Origin: Lutraria lutraria
Taxonomy: Eukaryota > Mollusca > Bivalvia > Venerida > Mactridae
Reading direction: 5' to 3'
DNA: 64,000 nt
Assembly: GCA_964023205.1 (NCBI GenBank)
Contig: OZ026838.1
Location: 26,315,843 to 26,379,842, forward strand
Below, in pieces: positions 48,901 through 61,918 of this stretch. Both the position numbers and the translations under genes were made by a program. The notes beneath the pieces were generated by a model that was not told where the DNA came from, searched no databases, and was given only the letters and a program-made list of their open reading frames with translations. Positions within the stretch are counted from its first letter, which is position 1; every line of letters starts with the position of its first letter.

Positions 48901-51900
48901 ATTTCATTTGAAATATGTTATCAAATTTATAACCATTCATCAGTTTTGCTCTTAGTTTTGTTCACAATTACCATTATGTCAAGTATAATGTTCCATTATA
49001 TGTCTCATTGATTGACCATATTGGATAACTTATGTCTTATAAAAAAACTTAGACTTTTGCTATCAATAAATGAGGACATTTTTTGCCTTCCTTGTATTTG
49101 GTGGTTTTATTTGATGAACTTGTGTGTCCTTTTGCACCCACAGTTTGGGTCATTTGACCAGCTTTAACAGTTGATGAAGATCCAAGGCATACACTTAGTA
49201 AGAACAACTTACTTCTGTAAAGCTAGCTGGACAGGGTCCTCGTCTGTGAAATTCCTCTGATCTTGGTTGGGTTTTGAACTCACTGTGGTGAGAGTTTAGT
49301 GATTATTAGCCAGGTACCATAACCACTCAACTACAAAGGCTACAGTAACTACAGTAAATCTTGAACTTAAGATATAAAAAAAGGGAAATGTCAAATTCTT
49401 GTTGAAACAATTTTAACTTAGTTGTGTGTTTTACCAATTTTTTTATTAATGAGGATTTGTGATAATAGATTTTTTCTTATGTGACATATCCTGGCAACAA
49501 TCACTCTTTGTAACTATGCACTTACTGGAAATGTGGTGAGACACATTTAATTATGCGATTAGATATATGAACACATGTCAATTAATAAATCAACGATATA
49601 ATGACATGTTTATGAACACACTAACACATAAATGTGTGTGGTTGTTTAATTTAATGCTGTTTCATAATATTGTTTTTAAACTTTAAATTAGTTTGAAAGG
49701 AGTTTTAGTGTAGCAGTTGATGATGACTTAGCTAAAATTCCTCCTTAATTCGTACCTAAGCTATCAAGCCTGAATGAATTGAAGAAAACAGTATATCTCA
49801 TTATTTACTTAATATTTTCTGTGATTTATTATAACATAGTAATATTGATTAAAGTCAAAGTACTGAAAGTACTCATGGAAACTGAACCTACATAGATTTG
49901 CACAGCAACCTGATACGGGAACTAATCAAATTACAGCATGGTGGATGTAGAAAAACATTTATGTTGAAAATTTATGTGCACTGAGTGAGTGACAGCTATG
50001 GAAAGCTGAACTATTGTCTGGTTTCCAAAAACTGTTTGGACTCTAAGCCATGGAATTGACTTTGTTATTGATAAATATTATCCTGTGCTTATAAGATCTA
50101 AACAGAATTATATTAATTTTGTGTTTGGTATTCAATCTAGAGGATAGATAAGTATAGACTTAAAGGTGGGGAACAAATCTAGGGCAGTTTGAAAACTGTT
50201 GTAGGATTCATTTAAAGCTTAGCATTTCCAGGCCCTTTTTGTGCCAAAAAGTGTATATTTTACACTGTGTGAGAAAAAGTTCCCTTGATTAAAAAAACAT
50301 TCATGATAATTTACCTACGAAAGTATGTTAGTCTTCAAAAATTCCAATGTGATGTTTCACGAGCAAATTTACCCCATCAAAGGGACTTGACACCTGTTTC
50401 CAATAAACAGTAAAAAAAAGGGCTGATTTCATACGGATGCTTAGTTTGATTTATCCTGATTGTTGCTCACATAGTCTCAATGGGGCTTTCCCAGGTACTT
50501 GACAATAGATTTATGATTTACTTGTCTGTGACCCCTATACTTTTGTTAAGCACTTCAAATAAAGGTGAGACAGTTCATGTAATGCAATCCCATCAATTCA
50601 AACACTAGTGCTAAACTATGATAACAGTATTAGTAATCTATGTAGATTTACTTTAGTTTTGTATCAAACAATGAAAGATGTGATTTTACTAACAATCCTA
50701 CAGCTTCAATAGCCTAATGATGGTCATAATATCTGAGTTAAGATTTTAAGGAGGTGATCACAGGTAGAATATCGAGACAATAATGACCAATTTTATTGCG
50801 TTTATACGATATTGATGCATTAAATAACTGGACAATGAATCACTTTATTGACACTGTGATTTATACAAGGAAATGTTATATTTTGACACATGACAGTATG
50901 CCAGCATGAATATTTTTACCATGACAGCATTCACTTGAATTATTACATGTTTTGTAATTGATATGTGATTAATTTGGGTTCAATCACACGGCTGACCTGG
51001 GGATAGATTTTTTGCACATTAAGCAGTAGTTATATTGGCTATATCATCAACAATTAACTATAAAGGTCTGATCTTACTAAAGCACCTTCTTAACAGTATG
51101 CTGATATGCTTTGTCACATTAATATTTACAGTAATTATAAAATTGTTTTCTTTAATTTATTATTAATGTTTAAAGTAATTTACTGAGCATAAATGAAAGT
51201 TTTTCAGTTTCAAGTAAACACTTTTTATTCCTGCTATCTGAGTTTTTTACCAGCATGTACTTGCATTGAATGACACTTGAAAACATGACCATAAATAAAA
51301 CTAAATCCTATACCTCGATATTACTATTATAATACATTTCTAGACATCGGCCAGATTAACAGTCTTTGGAAACTGAATAATAGATCAGCTTTCAATATCT
51401 ATCACTATGTCAGCGTGCATGAATTTTGATGCGGACCAAAGGACTGTTTTTCTACATCCACCATGAACTGTGAATGTTAAACTAGTTCCTGTTCCATGTT
51501 GCAGTGCAAGTCTATGTAAATTCAGTTTCCATGAGTACTTTCAGTACTTTGATTAATTCATGAAAGCATTGGAATAGATACAGTCAAACCTGTGTTAGCG
51601 GCCACCTCAGAATAAAGGCCACCCTGTGAGTATAGGCCATTATTCTAAAAACTGTTTTGTTGATTATTTAGGATAAAATCTCCATTGAATAAAGGGCACC
51701 TGTCATAAAGGCTATAATTCATCTTTCTCATAGGTGGTCTTTATTCAAAGGTTTTACTGTAGTAATAATAATTATAATGAAGGCATGATAAAATCAAATT
51801 CAGATTGAAAACAAGGTTCGGTCATGGTAAATACCACTTTTTGCTGAATTTTTTACATGATTGATCGTAAAAAAGTCACTCAGTGCGCCATGCTGATTTT

Positions 51901-54900
51901 TGCTTGATTTTGTATAGGTATAAGTATTGATAACTGTTTAAAGTTTTCTTGGTCTTATTTAACAATCCATTACCAGTTATCATGAACCCTGAGAGCAATG
52001 CCTGAAGAAATTGGCTCTCTTTGTTGTTTAGGCACGAACGTTTCAATGGATAATTGGTGGTAAATTCTGTTATTTATGTTTAATGTTTGCTTTCTCATCA
52101 ATTTTAAGTGCTTTGGTTGGTTATTGTAAAAGGCTTCTATGAACATAAAGTTTCAAGTTGTTCTTGTCCGATATCTAATTATTTACTATCTATCCACTGA
52201 ATAGCATTTTCTACAATTTATAGAAGTTTGGACCGTAAAGTGTATACCAAAATCTATTATCGTTTGCACATAAATCTGTTAAGTAGACTTTGCATTTTAA
52301 GATCACTTGGTTACCTATACAGTTATTGAGATTTTGTTCTGTCTTTTAAGTTCTTATAATGTTATCACACTGTAGATAGCTAGTTGTTAAACGACAAACA
52401 TTTGTCATACGATTGATTGATAAAATTGATGGATGACTCTTGTATATACTTACCATTGTTTAGCGTTGTGTGGCTTATATGTACAAGTAAATAGAGCCTT
52501 TTCAGAGGTCACCCTCGAGTTCATACGGAAAGAAAAGGACACAAAATAACTTTTAAGTCGGTATTGAATGTGTTCAATAGATTTTATCCAATCAATGTGT
52601 TCTGAAGGAGCTGAAAATTACCGTATGAGTAGAATGAATGAGTTTAGAATGTAATTTTATACTGGGATAGCTTTTTTTCTTCCACATTGATAGTAATTAC
52701 TGTTTTGCTAGCCTTTTTATTGTAAATTTAGAGGAATATATTAATATAAATTGATTAACCTACCATATAAAATGCATTAAGTGTCAGATATGATATTCAA
52801 AATGTGATTGCTTTTGAAGTATGTAACATTGGTAGAATTTAAATTACTGTACCAGCTCCACCCTGTTTGATAGTCATCAAGAAATGTCAATGTTATGATA
52901 TAACTATCTAAGCTTTTTAAATGTATGTATTTTATTTAACTTCTAGTCAATGTACAATGAACATAAAACATAATTATATGATACATGTATTTGAGTTTGA
53001 ATATTTCCAATTCTAAATCAAGTATGTAATAACTGGTCATTAAAAAATTAAGATACAATGTAGTTGCGAGGAGCTCACTATGTGCATGTTCATGATGTGT
53101 ATGAAAAAATCATCCTTTAACAATGGCAAACAAACATGTGGAAATAAACATTACAAGTGTTTCTCTTATGGTTCGGCTAAGTCATTTTTAGGCACTTTCT
53201 AGTACAGTTTGCTCAGTTTACAAATTATGTAAATTAATTTCCCCTGTCTAATATTTATTCATACTCCATGAACTATTCATGAGGTGTTCATGAAGTATGC
53301 AAGATTAGTTTAAGAAAAAATAATATTTTCATGAATTCTATTCGAAGGGTTTCACTGGTTACATATAATTTCTGTCTGTCATGAAATCTTGATGAAAACA
53401 ATATTGTAACTGGCCTATGTGTGATGTTTTATCATGTTTGTTGACTGAAGCTTTGTTATTGATTCACGTTAGTGAAAAAGAACTAATAAAACAGCCAGCT
53501 GATAACATCATTCATCTGTAAGGGACGAAATTAGAATTTCCTAAGTTAGTATTGAAAGATTGCATAAGTAATGTTAATACCTGAGGCAGTTTATATTAAG
53601 ATTATCATTCTTTTATCTGATTGTTTATGTATTAAATTTGCTTTAAGAGAATGTGTAATCATTTTGTTGTTAATGAAAATATCTGTGTAGAAACCTATAG
53701 GGAAAAAATTGAAGAGTTTTGGGGTTTTTCACTGTTTTTTTTTTATTATAACTTTACTTAGTATAATCTTTTACTAAATGAATAATTATAATGCTTTATT
53801 GTGATAGCTTAAGAGTGACTTTTTCTCCTGAACTATTAATTGTGTAGATAAAATCTTGTTGTAAGATGCCTGTGTTAATACTTAATGTTACAGTATTGTT
53901 TTTTATGTTGGGAGATTTTTTAAATTTTTACTTACGGGAGGTACTGTGTGCACACACATTCTAATGAGAGATATGTTGTGGGGTGCAGCCTTTGATCTTT
54001 TCGGTGTTTTTATCCCCACAAGTTACACCCCACAAGTCGAAATTATCCCACAATTCCAGTTTGTACGTAATTGAACCTCACAATGCCGAAATGTAACAAC
54101 AACAATAAGCCAACTTGACTGTCCCTTTCAATAGGGCTGACACTAAAATAAAACAAAAACTTTTATTACATTTCTAAGAGCACTTACTTACCATATGTGA
54201 AATGTTGCATGAGAATTGGTGATAATTCATGTCTAGAGCACCTGGTCTTGTAATTGAAGTATAATTGGTTTATATAATATTATTCTTTTTTTTGCAATAA
54301 AGGTGTTTACCTAATATCACCTAATGTGGTAATTGAATTTTTATTACCAATAACACAAGTGATGTAAAAAATGTTCGAAATAAAACTAGAAAATATATGT
54401 CTACAATTAAATTGTGCATGGGAAATTAATATTTCATATTATAAAAAAATATCTTTCTGGATGAAGATTTTATTGAGAAATGTTATCCTTTGTTGAGATG
54501 TAGCCTTCAGTCAATTAAGTACAGTAAAACTTGTATTTGTCAAGTTTAAGAAACAAACAACTGTACAATAAGCTTATATTATACATGTATTGTATGAGGG
54601 ATAATATTTATGTGTTATTACTTATCATTATGTTGCATATGTTTAACATTTATAAGTTTTCTGTCTGAAGTTCATACCATATTTATGTTTACATATCAGT
54701 TTCATTGTTGTTTAAAGTGTAATACAGTATGTAAATATTTATACATGTAGTTTGAGGAGAGATAAATCTTGATTTTCCATTCTCATTATGTTGGCACTAC
54801 AGTTTTTGTTTGATTATCAGGGCCGTAGGAACCAAGGGGAGGGGGGGGGGGGGTTACAGCCTCTCCCAATAATTTTGGATATAATGGTTATCAAAAGGGG

Positions 54901-57900
54901 TTATATCTAATTATACCCCCTCACACATTGTCAGAGAAAATCTAAAATTTGTTCCCCAATAGTTTTGGATGTACATGTAATGATAATAAGAAAGGGCTAT
55001 TTATACTACTACTAACCCCCCATCCCCCATTGCCAGACAAAATCCAAAATTAGCTCCCCCCCTCAAATGGGGGATTATGTTTGAGAAAAAAAAGCTTTGA
55101 ACAGTAACTGTTGTCATATATTTGAATCTTTTAGTTAACCTAGAAGAAATTATATGTTAGAGATTTATAACTGGTATTACTGTAGATAAATCCTTCATGG
55201 ATTTATATCAGAATATCTGTACATATTTTGACATATTAATTACACATAAGGAGATGAATTTGTTTCAAAAATGTATTTAATTATATGACAAGTTTTTGTA
55301 TAAAATATGATGTATAGTTTGCTAATTATATTGACCGGTGTGTTATTTTTAAGCTAGAGAGATTGTCATCTATCTGCCTGATATTGGTCCTTATTTTATG
55401 TGTTCTTTCTTATTTCAGGGGCTCAAGCATGTGTTCTGGCATTTTCTACAGTAGACAGAGATTCATTTGAAGCTATAGAATCCTGGAAACGAAAGGTATG
55501 TATTGTACCTACTAGTAATACAGACTTGACTGATTTTAGTATGTTACAACATATAGGGAAGTTGTCTGTTACTTCTTTGCAGGGCCTTTTTTCCAAGAAT
55601 TGGGAAGGGGCCTTAGCCTTTCATTTTGGGAAATTCAGGCGCGATGTTTGGCCAAATTTGGAGAAGGCTAGGTTAGACAACCAAGTTAAAATAGCATTGT
55701 AATTTGGGGAATTTCTTTCCCGAACTGGAAAAAATAGCCTTTTTGCATCAAATTTCAGCCTCTGTTATAGAAGGAAAAAAGGCCTTGCTTTGAAGCCTGC
55801 TTTTTGTTGACTCACCATCATAAAGACATTTAATACTCATGATGTATAAGAAAATAAAACAATGCAATGTAATGAACTAGAATGGAAATCTTTAGTTCAG
55901 ATGTTTTGGATTTAAAAGATATTAAATGTTATAAGCTTTGAAATAATGCCATGACTTAAAGCCACAATAAGCTCAGGGAACGATGTATTGTCATCCTTTG
56001 ATAATCGCAAATCTATAGTACAGAATTGTAAAATGGTCCATATAAAACAGAATAACACGAGTATACTTCTACCGATACCAAATAATCTTTAATGAAAATT
56101 TTACATTTCAAGCTACATTGTTTACTAAATGATGCTTCGTCAGTGATATGGAGATTGCAGTAAATTTTCCCTGAGTTTTCTTATAACCAATGGATGGATA
56201 GCAAACATGTATGAGTACATGATGTAATACACAAAACATTGCAAAATGTATTGAATTCTTTTTTTGGCTCGTGTGACTTCACTGATAATTATGTGCACAG
56301 TTCTGATCATTTACGAAGGGTTTATGGAGCTTTCGGAAATGCTTGGAAAAAATGTTAAACGTTAACAATACATTGTATTTTGTCCTCTGAACAAACTACT
56401 GTTTTCCATTAGTTATTGCTCAAGGAAGGAACAGCCAAATGAGATCAGATATGGGTCCCTTCTGTACCATTTTGGGAACTTTCAAATAAATGTATTACAA
56501 ACTTGAGGTATTTTGCATATTGAAAAGACACATTGTGGCTTTATAATCATTCTCGAAGTTTATTTCTGTGAAGTAGGTATAGTTAAAAATTTGTTTGTGT
56601 TCCTGTTTGAAAATCATACAATACCATGTCATGCTTTATTCCTGAATCAATCTAACATTACCGTAAGCAAAATCCATCATTGGTTAAGTGGACAAAGCTG
56701 GATGGTTCAGTTCACTAATTTCTTATTGTTGAAAGGTTATTGATCATAACTTGAAAAGGATAGTTTACATTAATAGTGGGATATTAATTTGTGTGAAAGG
56801 TTTGTAAACCCTGTATTTGCACTTAAATCATTCATTATTACTTAAATACTCGAGCAATTTATGTAATGTAAATGTTTTTGACCTGTTAGAGATCTTTAGT
56901 AGTTCGAATGGAAATCTTGAACCTAGTCTGTTTGTCTCTTTAATATGTATAAGTACACTGTACTTAGTCATCTGGATTAAAATTCATTGTATGTTCAAAG
57001 AGCATTCTCAAGCTTCCTTTATCAGCTGTTTTATCCTCTGTCTATAGGCACAAAATATACTATAAATACAAAGATGATACCTGGGTACTTTGATTATAGC
57101 TGTCTTATACAGGCAAACCTGTGAACAAAGGCCACCCTTTGGAAATACAAAATGTGTCCTTTATTGACAGGTGGCCTTTATTCAGAGGTCTTTGAAAGTT
57201 TTTTAAAGAATGACCTTTATTCATAGACTGGCCTTTATTTGGAGGTGGCCGCTAACACAGGTTTGACTTTATATTGATGAGTTATTCAACATCTCAGATG
57301 TTACATTGAAATAGAATGTTCCCTGTCGGATTAGTTGTCTATTTTTAATTATACATTACGTAACTATCATTTCCCTTGCTGTCCATACCTCAGTTTAATT
57401 TTTACAAAAACAAGTCTTTTTACAAAAACGTTGTATCCAATCCTATAAAGCATCTGATTAAATCATATGAGCTGATCTCATGACTTACATAAGATAAATC
57501 ATTATTTTATGTAAGTCATGAGATCAGCTCATATGATGACTGTATTCATTTAGGTTTGATATCATCTAATGTTGTATCAAAATACTGAAGGCTATCATAC
57601 TGTTTCCTGTTGTTTTACCCATTTGTTAGTAAAACACCATTAATCACTTAAGGATTACAGATAAATAATGTTGTTATCACCACCAGTTATTGTATGAAAT
57701 GATTGGTAATGGTTTTAAAACTTTTTCTGTTCCCCATGGCTTTTTCTCATAAGTTCAGATTTTGTAATTGACTAGTTTTTTTCACCACATACATGTAACA
57801 TGTCTGACTGTTGTCTCATTCTATATGCTCAACTTTCTTATGGACATTGCCTTGTACGTAGAATAAAGGAGAGAATAGGAATAATAGAACAAATCTCACA

Positions 57901-60900
57901 CTAAAAATTCCATTTTCCCCAGAATACTGGTACTAGCTTCCCCCAAAAATCCCCTACCTCAAACCCATCTGACACAAAAGAGTTAATTATAAGACCATAC
58001 AAACTCAACACAGTCTGCTGGAAGGTACCTCCTTGGAAAGGTCTGTAACTGAACTATATGGGAGTTAAAACTTGTCCTCTTGAATCTTGTGATACAACAC
58101 TCTGAAGTCTTTTAAATCTACCCTAGCAGATCTCAAGCATGCATTGTTTGGTTGTAATATTTCAGGTACTTCCTGTATACTTGATGAGTTGTTTGGTCAG
58201 TTGCTTATACATTGTAATACAGTCAAACATGTGAATAAAGGCCATCCTTGGGAAATATTAATTGTGGCCTTTATTCAGAGGTCATTTTGTTTTAAATAAT
58301 CAATGTTGGTTTTTAAAGAATTTCCTTTATTCGGCGGTGGCCGCTAACACAGGCTTGACTGTATTAACATGAGACTTTAATGTATGCAAAAATTTTGTTA
58401 TTTCCAATTCTTATATTAAAACAACCAGTTCATCACCTTTCTATATATACATGTACCTGGAGAGTAATTGTATTTGTTGTTTTCAGGTTGAAGATGAAGT
58501 AGGGGAGATAAGCATGGTGATTGTACAAAATAAGATTGATCTCATTGATGATGCAGTGGTGCAACCGTAAGTAGTCCCCCTTTAATCAAATCCACAGAAG
58601 ATTTACCTCCCTTTATGAACACAGTCCAACACATTATTTGCCTGTGCATGTACCAATATTTCATTTATAAATGAGCAGTTTAGCATGTAAGAAGTGAAGC
58701 CACTTGATGTACAAGTTGAATATTTAACTTTATCTGTACAATCCTTCTTGTGGAGTTAAGATATTTGAACACTCAACAGTCAAGTTTACAAAAATTAGTT
58801 GTTATATCAAATACAGATTTTTAAGTAATAGTCATGCTTGGTAAAACTTTGCATATTTTACTCTGTAGACAGATTGTTTTCACATCACAGTATCTTTAGA
58901 TTTTTATGAGTTTTTAGGGTGAATATTTTGTATAATAAAATTGTTTGATAATAAAATGACGATAGATCTGTATTAAGTTATTTTACAATATAGTGTTAAC
59001 TATCTGATAATGAGAATTTTATGAAGGTTTCTATGCATAATTTGATGTATAAACTCAGCGAATTATCCAATTATCTCAATTATTCAGTTCACTGAATGTT
59101 GGTGGTTATTTGATTTTGTATCATGGGGACTATTTGAACAGTCATGTTAAAATAAAATTTAACTTCAAATACATAATGTTATACATTGTGGAGACAAGGG
59201 CGTCTGTTTTAGGAACAATAGATATAATCTCAAACAATAAGTTTAGAGTCCTAGTTTTATTTATTTATTTATCTGTTGTTTAATGGCCCATTTGACAGCT
59301 ATGGTCATTTCAGAGCTTGGCTTGGCTCGGTATTTAATAGGAATGGAGACACTGAAAGTGTCCCTGAGAAATTCGAAAAGAGAAACAGAGAATCTAACCC
59401 ACTTCCTTTTATAGTATTTCAACGTGTTACCACTCAACCACAAATCACCCCATTAAATCCTAAGGAACTGAGGTTATAAAACTCAGAGAACAGGCTAACA
59501 AATCATGCTTCTTGTTGGTAGTCTGAGCTGTCTGACAAGGCTTCATTTCATAGGCTGGTTTTGAAATTCAGACCACAACTTAAGAAATTCAGATTCTGGT
59601 CCAGATGTCGTATTATGATGATATAACATTCTTAGGTTCCACCTATCAGGTTTCAGTCAAACAAGAGTTAACAGCCACCTATGGATACAGTTCACAATGC
59701 TTTTTAAAGGTCACTGTTTAATGCACAGTTATTCAAGAAATAGAGCAATTAACCTCTGTATGAAGATCACCTGTACATATTACTAATATTTGTCCTTCTT
59801 TCGGGTGGCCTTTGTTTGCAAGTTATACTCTCTATGATCTTTTTGCTTTAAATGTAAGCATGGATAATTTCTTTTATTTATTTCATAATTGTTATTTTAT
59901 CATTACACATATTTGTAATTCTATTTGATATTTACAGTGAAGAAGCAGAAGCACTTGCCAAGAAGTTACGTTTGAGATTTTATAGAACTTCTGTCAAAGA
60001 TAACCTCAATGTAGAGGAAGGTAAAATACAAATTCTTGTTCAATATTCTCTCCTGTGTCTCTCTTGATAATTTATGGTCATCAAATTACCATGATATTTT
60101 CATGGCATGATTAAAATTCTACATGTACTTACTTTTTCTTTCATTTTGTGTTGTACCTGTATATATGTAAAAGGAATGTATGTATGTGGATTTAAAATTA
60201 CTTGATGTAAAAGTGTATCACCATCCTAACACCAATGGCCTGGGCCATCTTGGTCACTCTTCCTGTTTTAACGGTGGAGAAAGACTCTGGGTGTAGAACC
60301 ACTAATATATGTACCAGGTATGTCTATGTATTTTCACTGGCTAAGATTACCGGCCCATTCAAGTGAAGTTCTAGCTCCTATTTCAGACTGAGGTTCTTTT
60401 GTGAAGCATAAACCTCCCATGGTGTCCAGCTAGGTATAAAAGCAATTTATTCGTATATGACCTGTATGTTATTTATTCTGGACATCCATGAATTAACTTG
60501 TAAATTTGTCGTTTGTTATTTCAGTGTTCAGATACTTGGCAGAGAAATATCTTCAACAGTTAAATTGTGAAGATGAGGAAGAACAGACCACATTCCATCA
60601 AATAGGCTCTAGTAAGTGATAGTGCCTTATTTCGATTTAACCCAAAAATACTTATGCAGTACAATCTTTCCAGAATGGCCCTCTCTTTAGCAACAACCTC
60701 ACTTAAACAACAGCATGATTTAACTATTAATCTATCCTCTATAGAGCAACAACCTCTCAACAACAACATAATTTTGCTTTTGGTAGTTGTTTTGGAGAGG
60801 TTACACAGGAAATACTAATTAGAATTAATTTCCCTTTCTGTACTGTGGATGAGGTGGCCAATTCATTGAATAGTTCTGTAACACGGGCACCCGAGTCAAG

Positions 60901-61305
60901 TCAACTGACCATTATATACATATAAGTTAGCATTATGTATTACTTTTATGAGAAATATTTTCCAAAATATAATTATGTCATTTGTCTGAAAGAAGAAAAA
61001 ATGTAGTTACAGTATTGTTGCTTTTACTGTTATATTTCACTGAAATATATCAAAAATATTTTCCTGTTACAGATTTTATCAATGCGGACACTAATGGACA
61101 CATGGATGCAATTGATAGAGATTCATACAGAAATCAGAATTATTCCTCGCCAAAAATTCGAGCAAAACATGACAAGCACAAAGGTTCAAAGAATGGAAAA
61201 CTAAAATTGACTCATAATGACGAAGGCACGATTCATTTACAACCAAGTAAAAGACGAACTCACGGCAAAAAATCTTTGGTACTTGGAAAGTGTTCAGTAT
61301 TGTAG
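45957..61305 (+). CDS. RAB23: RAB23 orthologue, Rab-family GTPase, 7 coding exons, 267 aa
   Basis: RAB23 is a membrane-tethered small GTPase that modulates Hedgehog signalling and traffic to the primary cilium. Coding exons: 45957-46114, 46651-46736, 55419-55495, 58487-58566, 59938-60020, 60525-60611, 61073-61305; phases close to 268 codons with TAG. G-motifs: P-loop GNGAVGKSS (17-25); switch I with Thr42 and the Rab23-typical [21 protein letters not shown] (64-72, Gln69); NKID (122-125); TSVK (151-154). The last exon encodes a hydrophilic, basic, poorly conserved tail ending CSVL, a CaaX-type box whose final Leu favours geranylgeranylation. The protein is about 30 residues longer than human (237 aa), all in the tail. 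The 8.7 kb intron after the second coding exon begins with a minisatellite that repeats the donor. Confidence 0.97.
46725..46856 (+). repeat. 33-bp minisatellite x4 covering a RAB23 splice donor
   Basis: Copies at 46725-46757, 46758-46790, 46791-46823 and 46824-46856. Each holds TTATAGAG followed by GTAAAC, i.e. the last exon bases plus the 5' splice site, and a TTTCTCCCTT pyrimidine run. The first copy is the exon-intron junction itself (exon ends 46736). Use of a later donor would read into TGA at 46748-46750 after four extra residues. Confidence 0.95.
47372..47575. mobile_element. MITE, CAGTCAAACCTGTG family
   Basis: Starts ACAGTCAAACCTATGAACAA; the interior has GGCCTTTATTGACAG and AACAAAGGTCACTC. 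The right end is unclear. RAB23 intron between its second and third coding exons. Confidence 0.6.
47605..47868 (+). repeat. Full-length tRNA-derived SINE with (CAAA)n tail
   Basis: Head: CCGCCTCCGTGGTCAAGTGG (A box) and GGTTTGAGCCC (B box, 47677-47687). The body includes AGTAGGCAGTTGCTTATGGA and TCTAGTACTGGTTCTTCCC. It ends in a CAAACAAACAAA run at about 47838-47868. The most complete SINE in the window. Confidence 0.85.
49120..49345 (-). repeat. Minus-sense SINE remnant
   Basis: Contains GGGTTTTGAACTCACTGTGG (reverse B-box region) and TACCATAACCACTCAACTAC (reverse A-box region), with a GATGAAGATCCAAGGC body. Confidence 0.5.
49850..50040 (+). repeat. Dispersed repeat (AAAGTACTGAAAGTACTCAT...)
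   Basis: Same family as 39130-39320: ACTCATGGAAACTGAACC, then GTGACAGCTATGGAAAGC and CTATTGTCTGGTTTCC. Confidence 0.65.
51345..51560 (-). repeat. Reverse copy of the 49850 repeat family
   Basis: The reverse complement carries AAAGTACTGAAAGTACTCAT and GGAAACTGAA followed by the shared interior, so this copy is inverted relative to the one about 1.5 kb upstream. Confidence 0.65.
51580..51761. mobile_element. MITE, CAGTCAAACCTGTG family, TA-flanked
   Basis: Left end CAGTCAAACCTGTGTTAGCG preceded by TA; right end AAGGTTTTACTG followed by TA. Interior AATAAAGGCCACCC and AGGTGGTCTTTATTC. Confidence 0.75.
54841..54853. repeat. Poly-G run
   Basis: Thirteen consecutive G at the edge of a low-complexity region with GCTCCCCCC and CCCCCCATCCCCC blocks to about 55075. 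Prone to length error in sequencing. Confidence 0.85.
55575..55790. mobile_element. Miniature element 3' of a RAB23 exon
   Basis: Ends CAGGGCCTTTTTTCC and GGAAAAAAGGCCTTG form an inverted repeat; the interior has ATTGGGAAGGGG and CTGTTATAGAAGG. It starts about 80 bp after the exon that ends at 55495, and its sequence keeps the frame open from that exon only by chance. Confidence 0.65.
57109..57270. mobile_element. MITE, CAGTCAAACCTGTG family
   Basis: ACAGGCAAACCTGTGAACAA at the left, GCTAACACAGGTTTGACTTT at the right. The interior AAAGGCCACCC and CTTTATTCAGAGG matches other copies. Confidence 0.75.
57462..57537. repeat. Perfect 31-bp inverted repeat with 14-nt loop
   Basis: Arms 57462-57492 and 57507-57537 are exact reverse complements (arm begins ATCATATGAGCTGATCTCAT). 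It lies in a RAB23 intron and could fold as a hairpin in the pre-mRNA. It has no family relation to the other repeats I identified. Confidence 0.92.
58219..58363. mobile_element. MITE, CAGTCAAACCTGTG family, TA-flanked, 145 bp
   Basis: TACAGTCAAACATGTGAATA at the left and ACACAGGCTTGACTGTA at the right. A compact and well-kept copy, 124 bp before a RAB23 exon. Confidence 0.8.
59651..59830. mobile_element. Degraded MITE, CAGTCAAACCTGTG family
   Basis: Left end TTCAGTCAAACAAGAGTTAACAG; GGTGGCCTTTGTTTGCAAG near the right. Ends are eroded. Confidence 0.45.
60655..60805. mobile_element. MITE related to 10700-10882, in RAB23 intron
   Basis: Contains CTCTAGAGC-like TCCTCTATAGAGCAACAACC, CAACAACATAATTTTGC and a right end TTTTGGAGAGGTTACAC. 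These are reverse complements of the 10700 element's left side. Confidence 0.6.
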
Positions 61306-61650
61306 CATTTACAGTGAAAAAACGTGGAATATATTCTACCTGCTGGTGAAACACAGGATGGTTTGATTGTAACCAGTCTTCCAAACTATCTGATGACTGC
61401 TTCTAGTTTGTTTTATTAACAGCTGTTAAATGTGCTGCTTGTTACATTTCACAAGTTTGTGATATCAGATATATTCAGGGGAGGTAATCCCTTTTGGCTA
61501 CACTGGGAAAGTTGTTTTCAAGTTAAACATGTCAACACAATTATGCTGTATGGATATGTTGTTAGAAGCTGGACTTTATTTTATTTATTATGTCAAAATA
61601 AGATAATTGTTTATTTTTGGTCTCAAAATGAAATTAAGGAATTGTTTTAA

Positions 61651-61918
61651 CCCATTTGCTGCCAATGAGATGGGTATATCTGTCTGCACGCATCTCTGCA
61701 TATTTGCCTACATGACTGGTATACCGATCTGCATGTATCTCTGCATATTTGCCTACGTGACAGGTATGCCTGTCTTCTTAAATCTTTGCATAATTGCCTA
61801 CATGACAGGTATACCCTTTTAGGAATAGGTTTAAAGTTTTGAATAAGTTGACATTTCTTAAAAATTCCCTCGCAATACAGTGTACAATGTAGGCAATTTG
61901 TGTCTGGCAGCGAAAGGG
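61651..61918. mobile_element. piggyBac-like MITE with TTAA target duplication
   Basis: TTAA at 61647-61650 and 61919-61922 flank ends CCCATTTGCTGCC and GGCAGCGAAAGGG, imperfect inverted repeats. TTAA targets with CCC..GGG ends are the signature of piggyBac-class elements. The interior carries a 45-bp repeat x3 and no transposase. Confidence 0.75.
61686..61820. repeat. 45-bp tandem repeat x3 inside the MITE
   Basis: Copies at 61686-61730, 61731-61775 and 61776-61820, sharing CTCTGCATATTTGCCTAC and TGAC(T/A)GGTAT. Divergence between copies is several bases each, so the array is old. Confidence 0.88.

Noticed and set aside
55400..55702. 100-codon frame running past a RAB23 exon
   Set aside because: The first part is the true exon (55419-55495). 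The rest is intron and a miniature element read through by chance; a GTATGT donor follows the exon.
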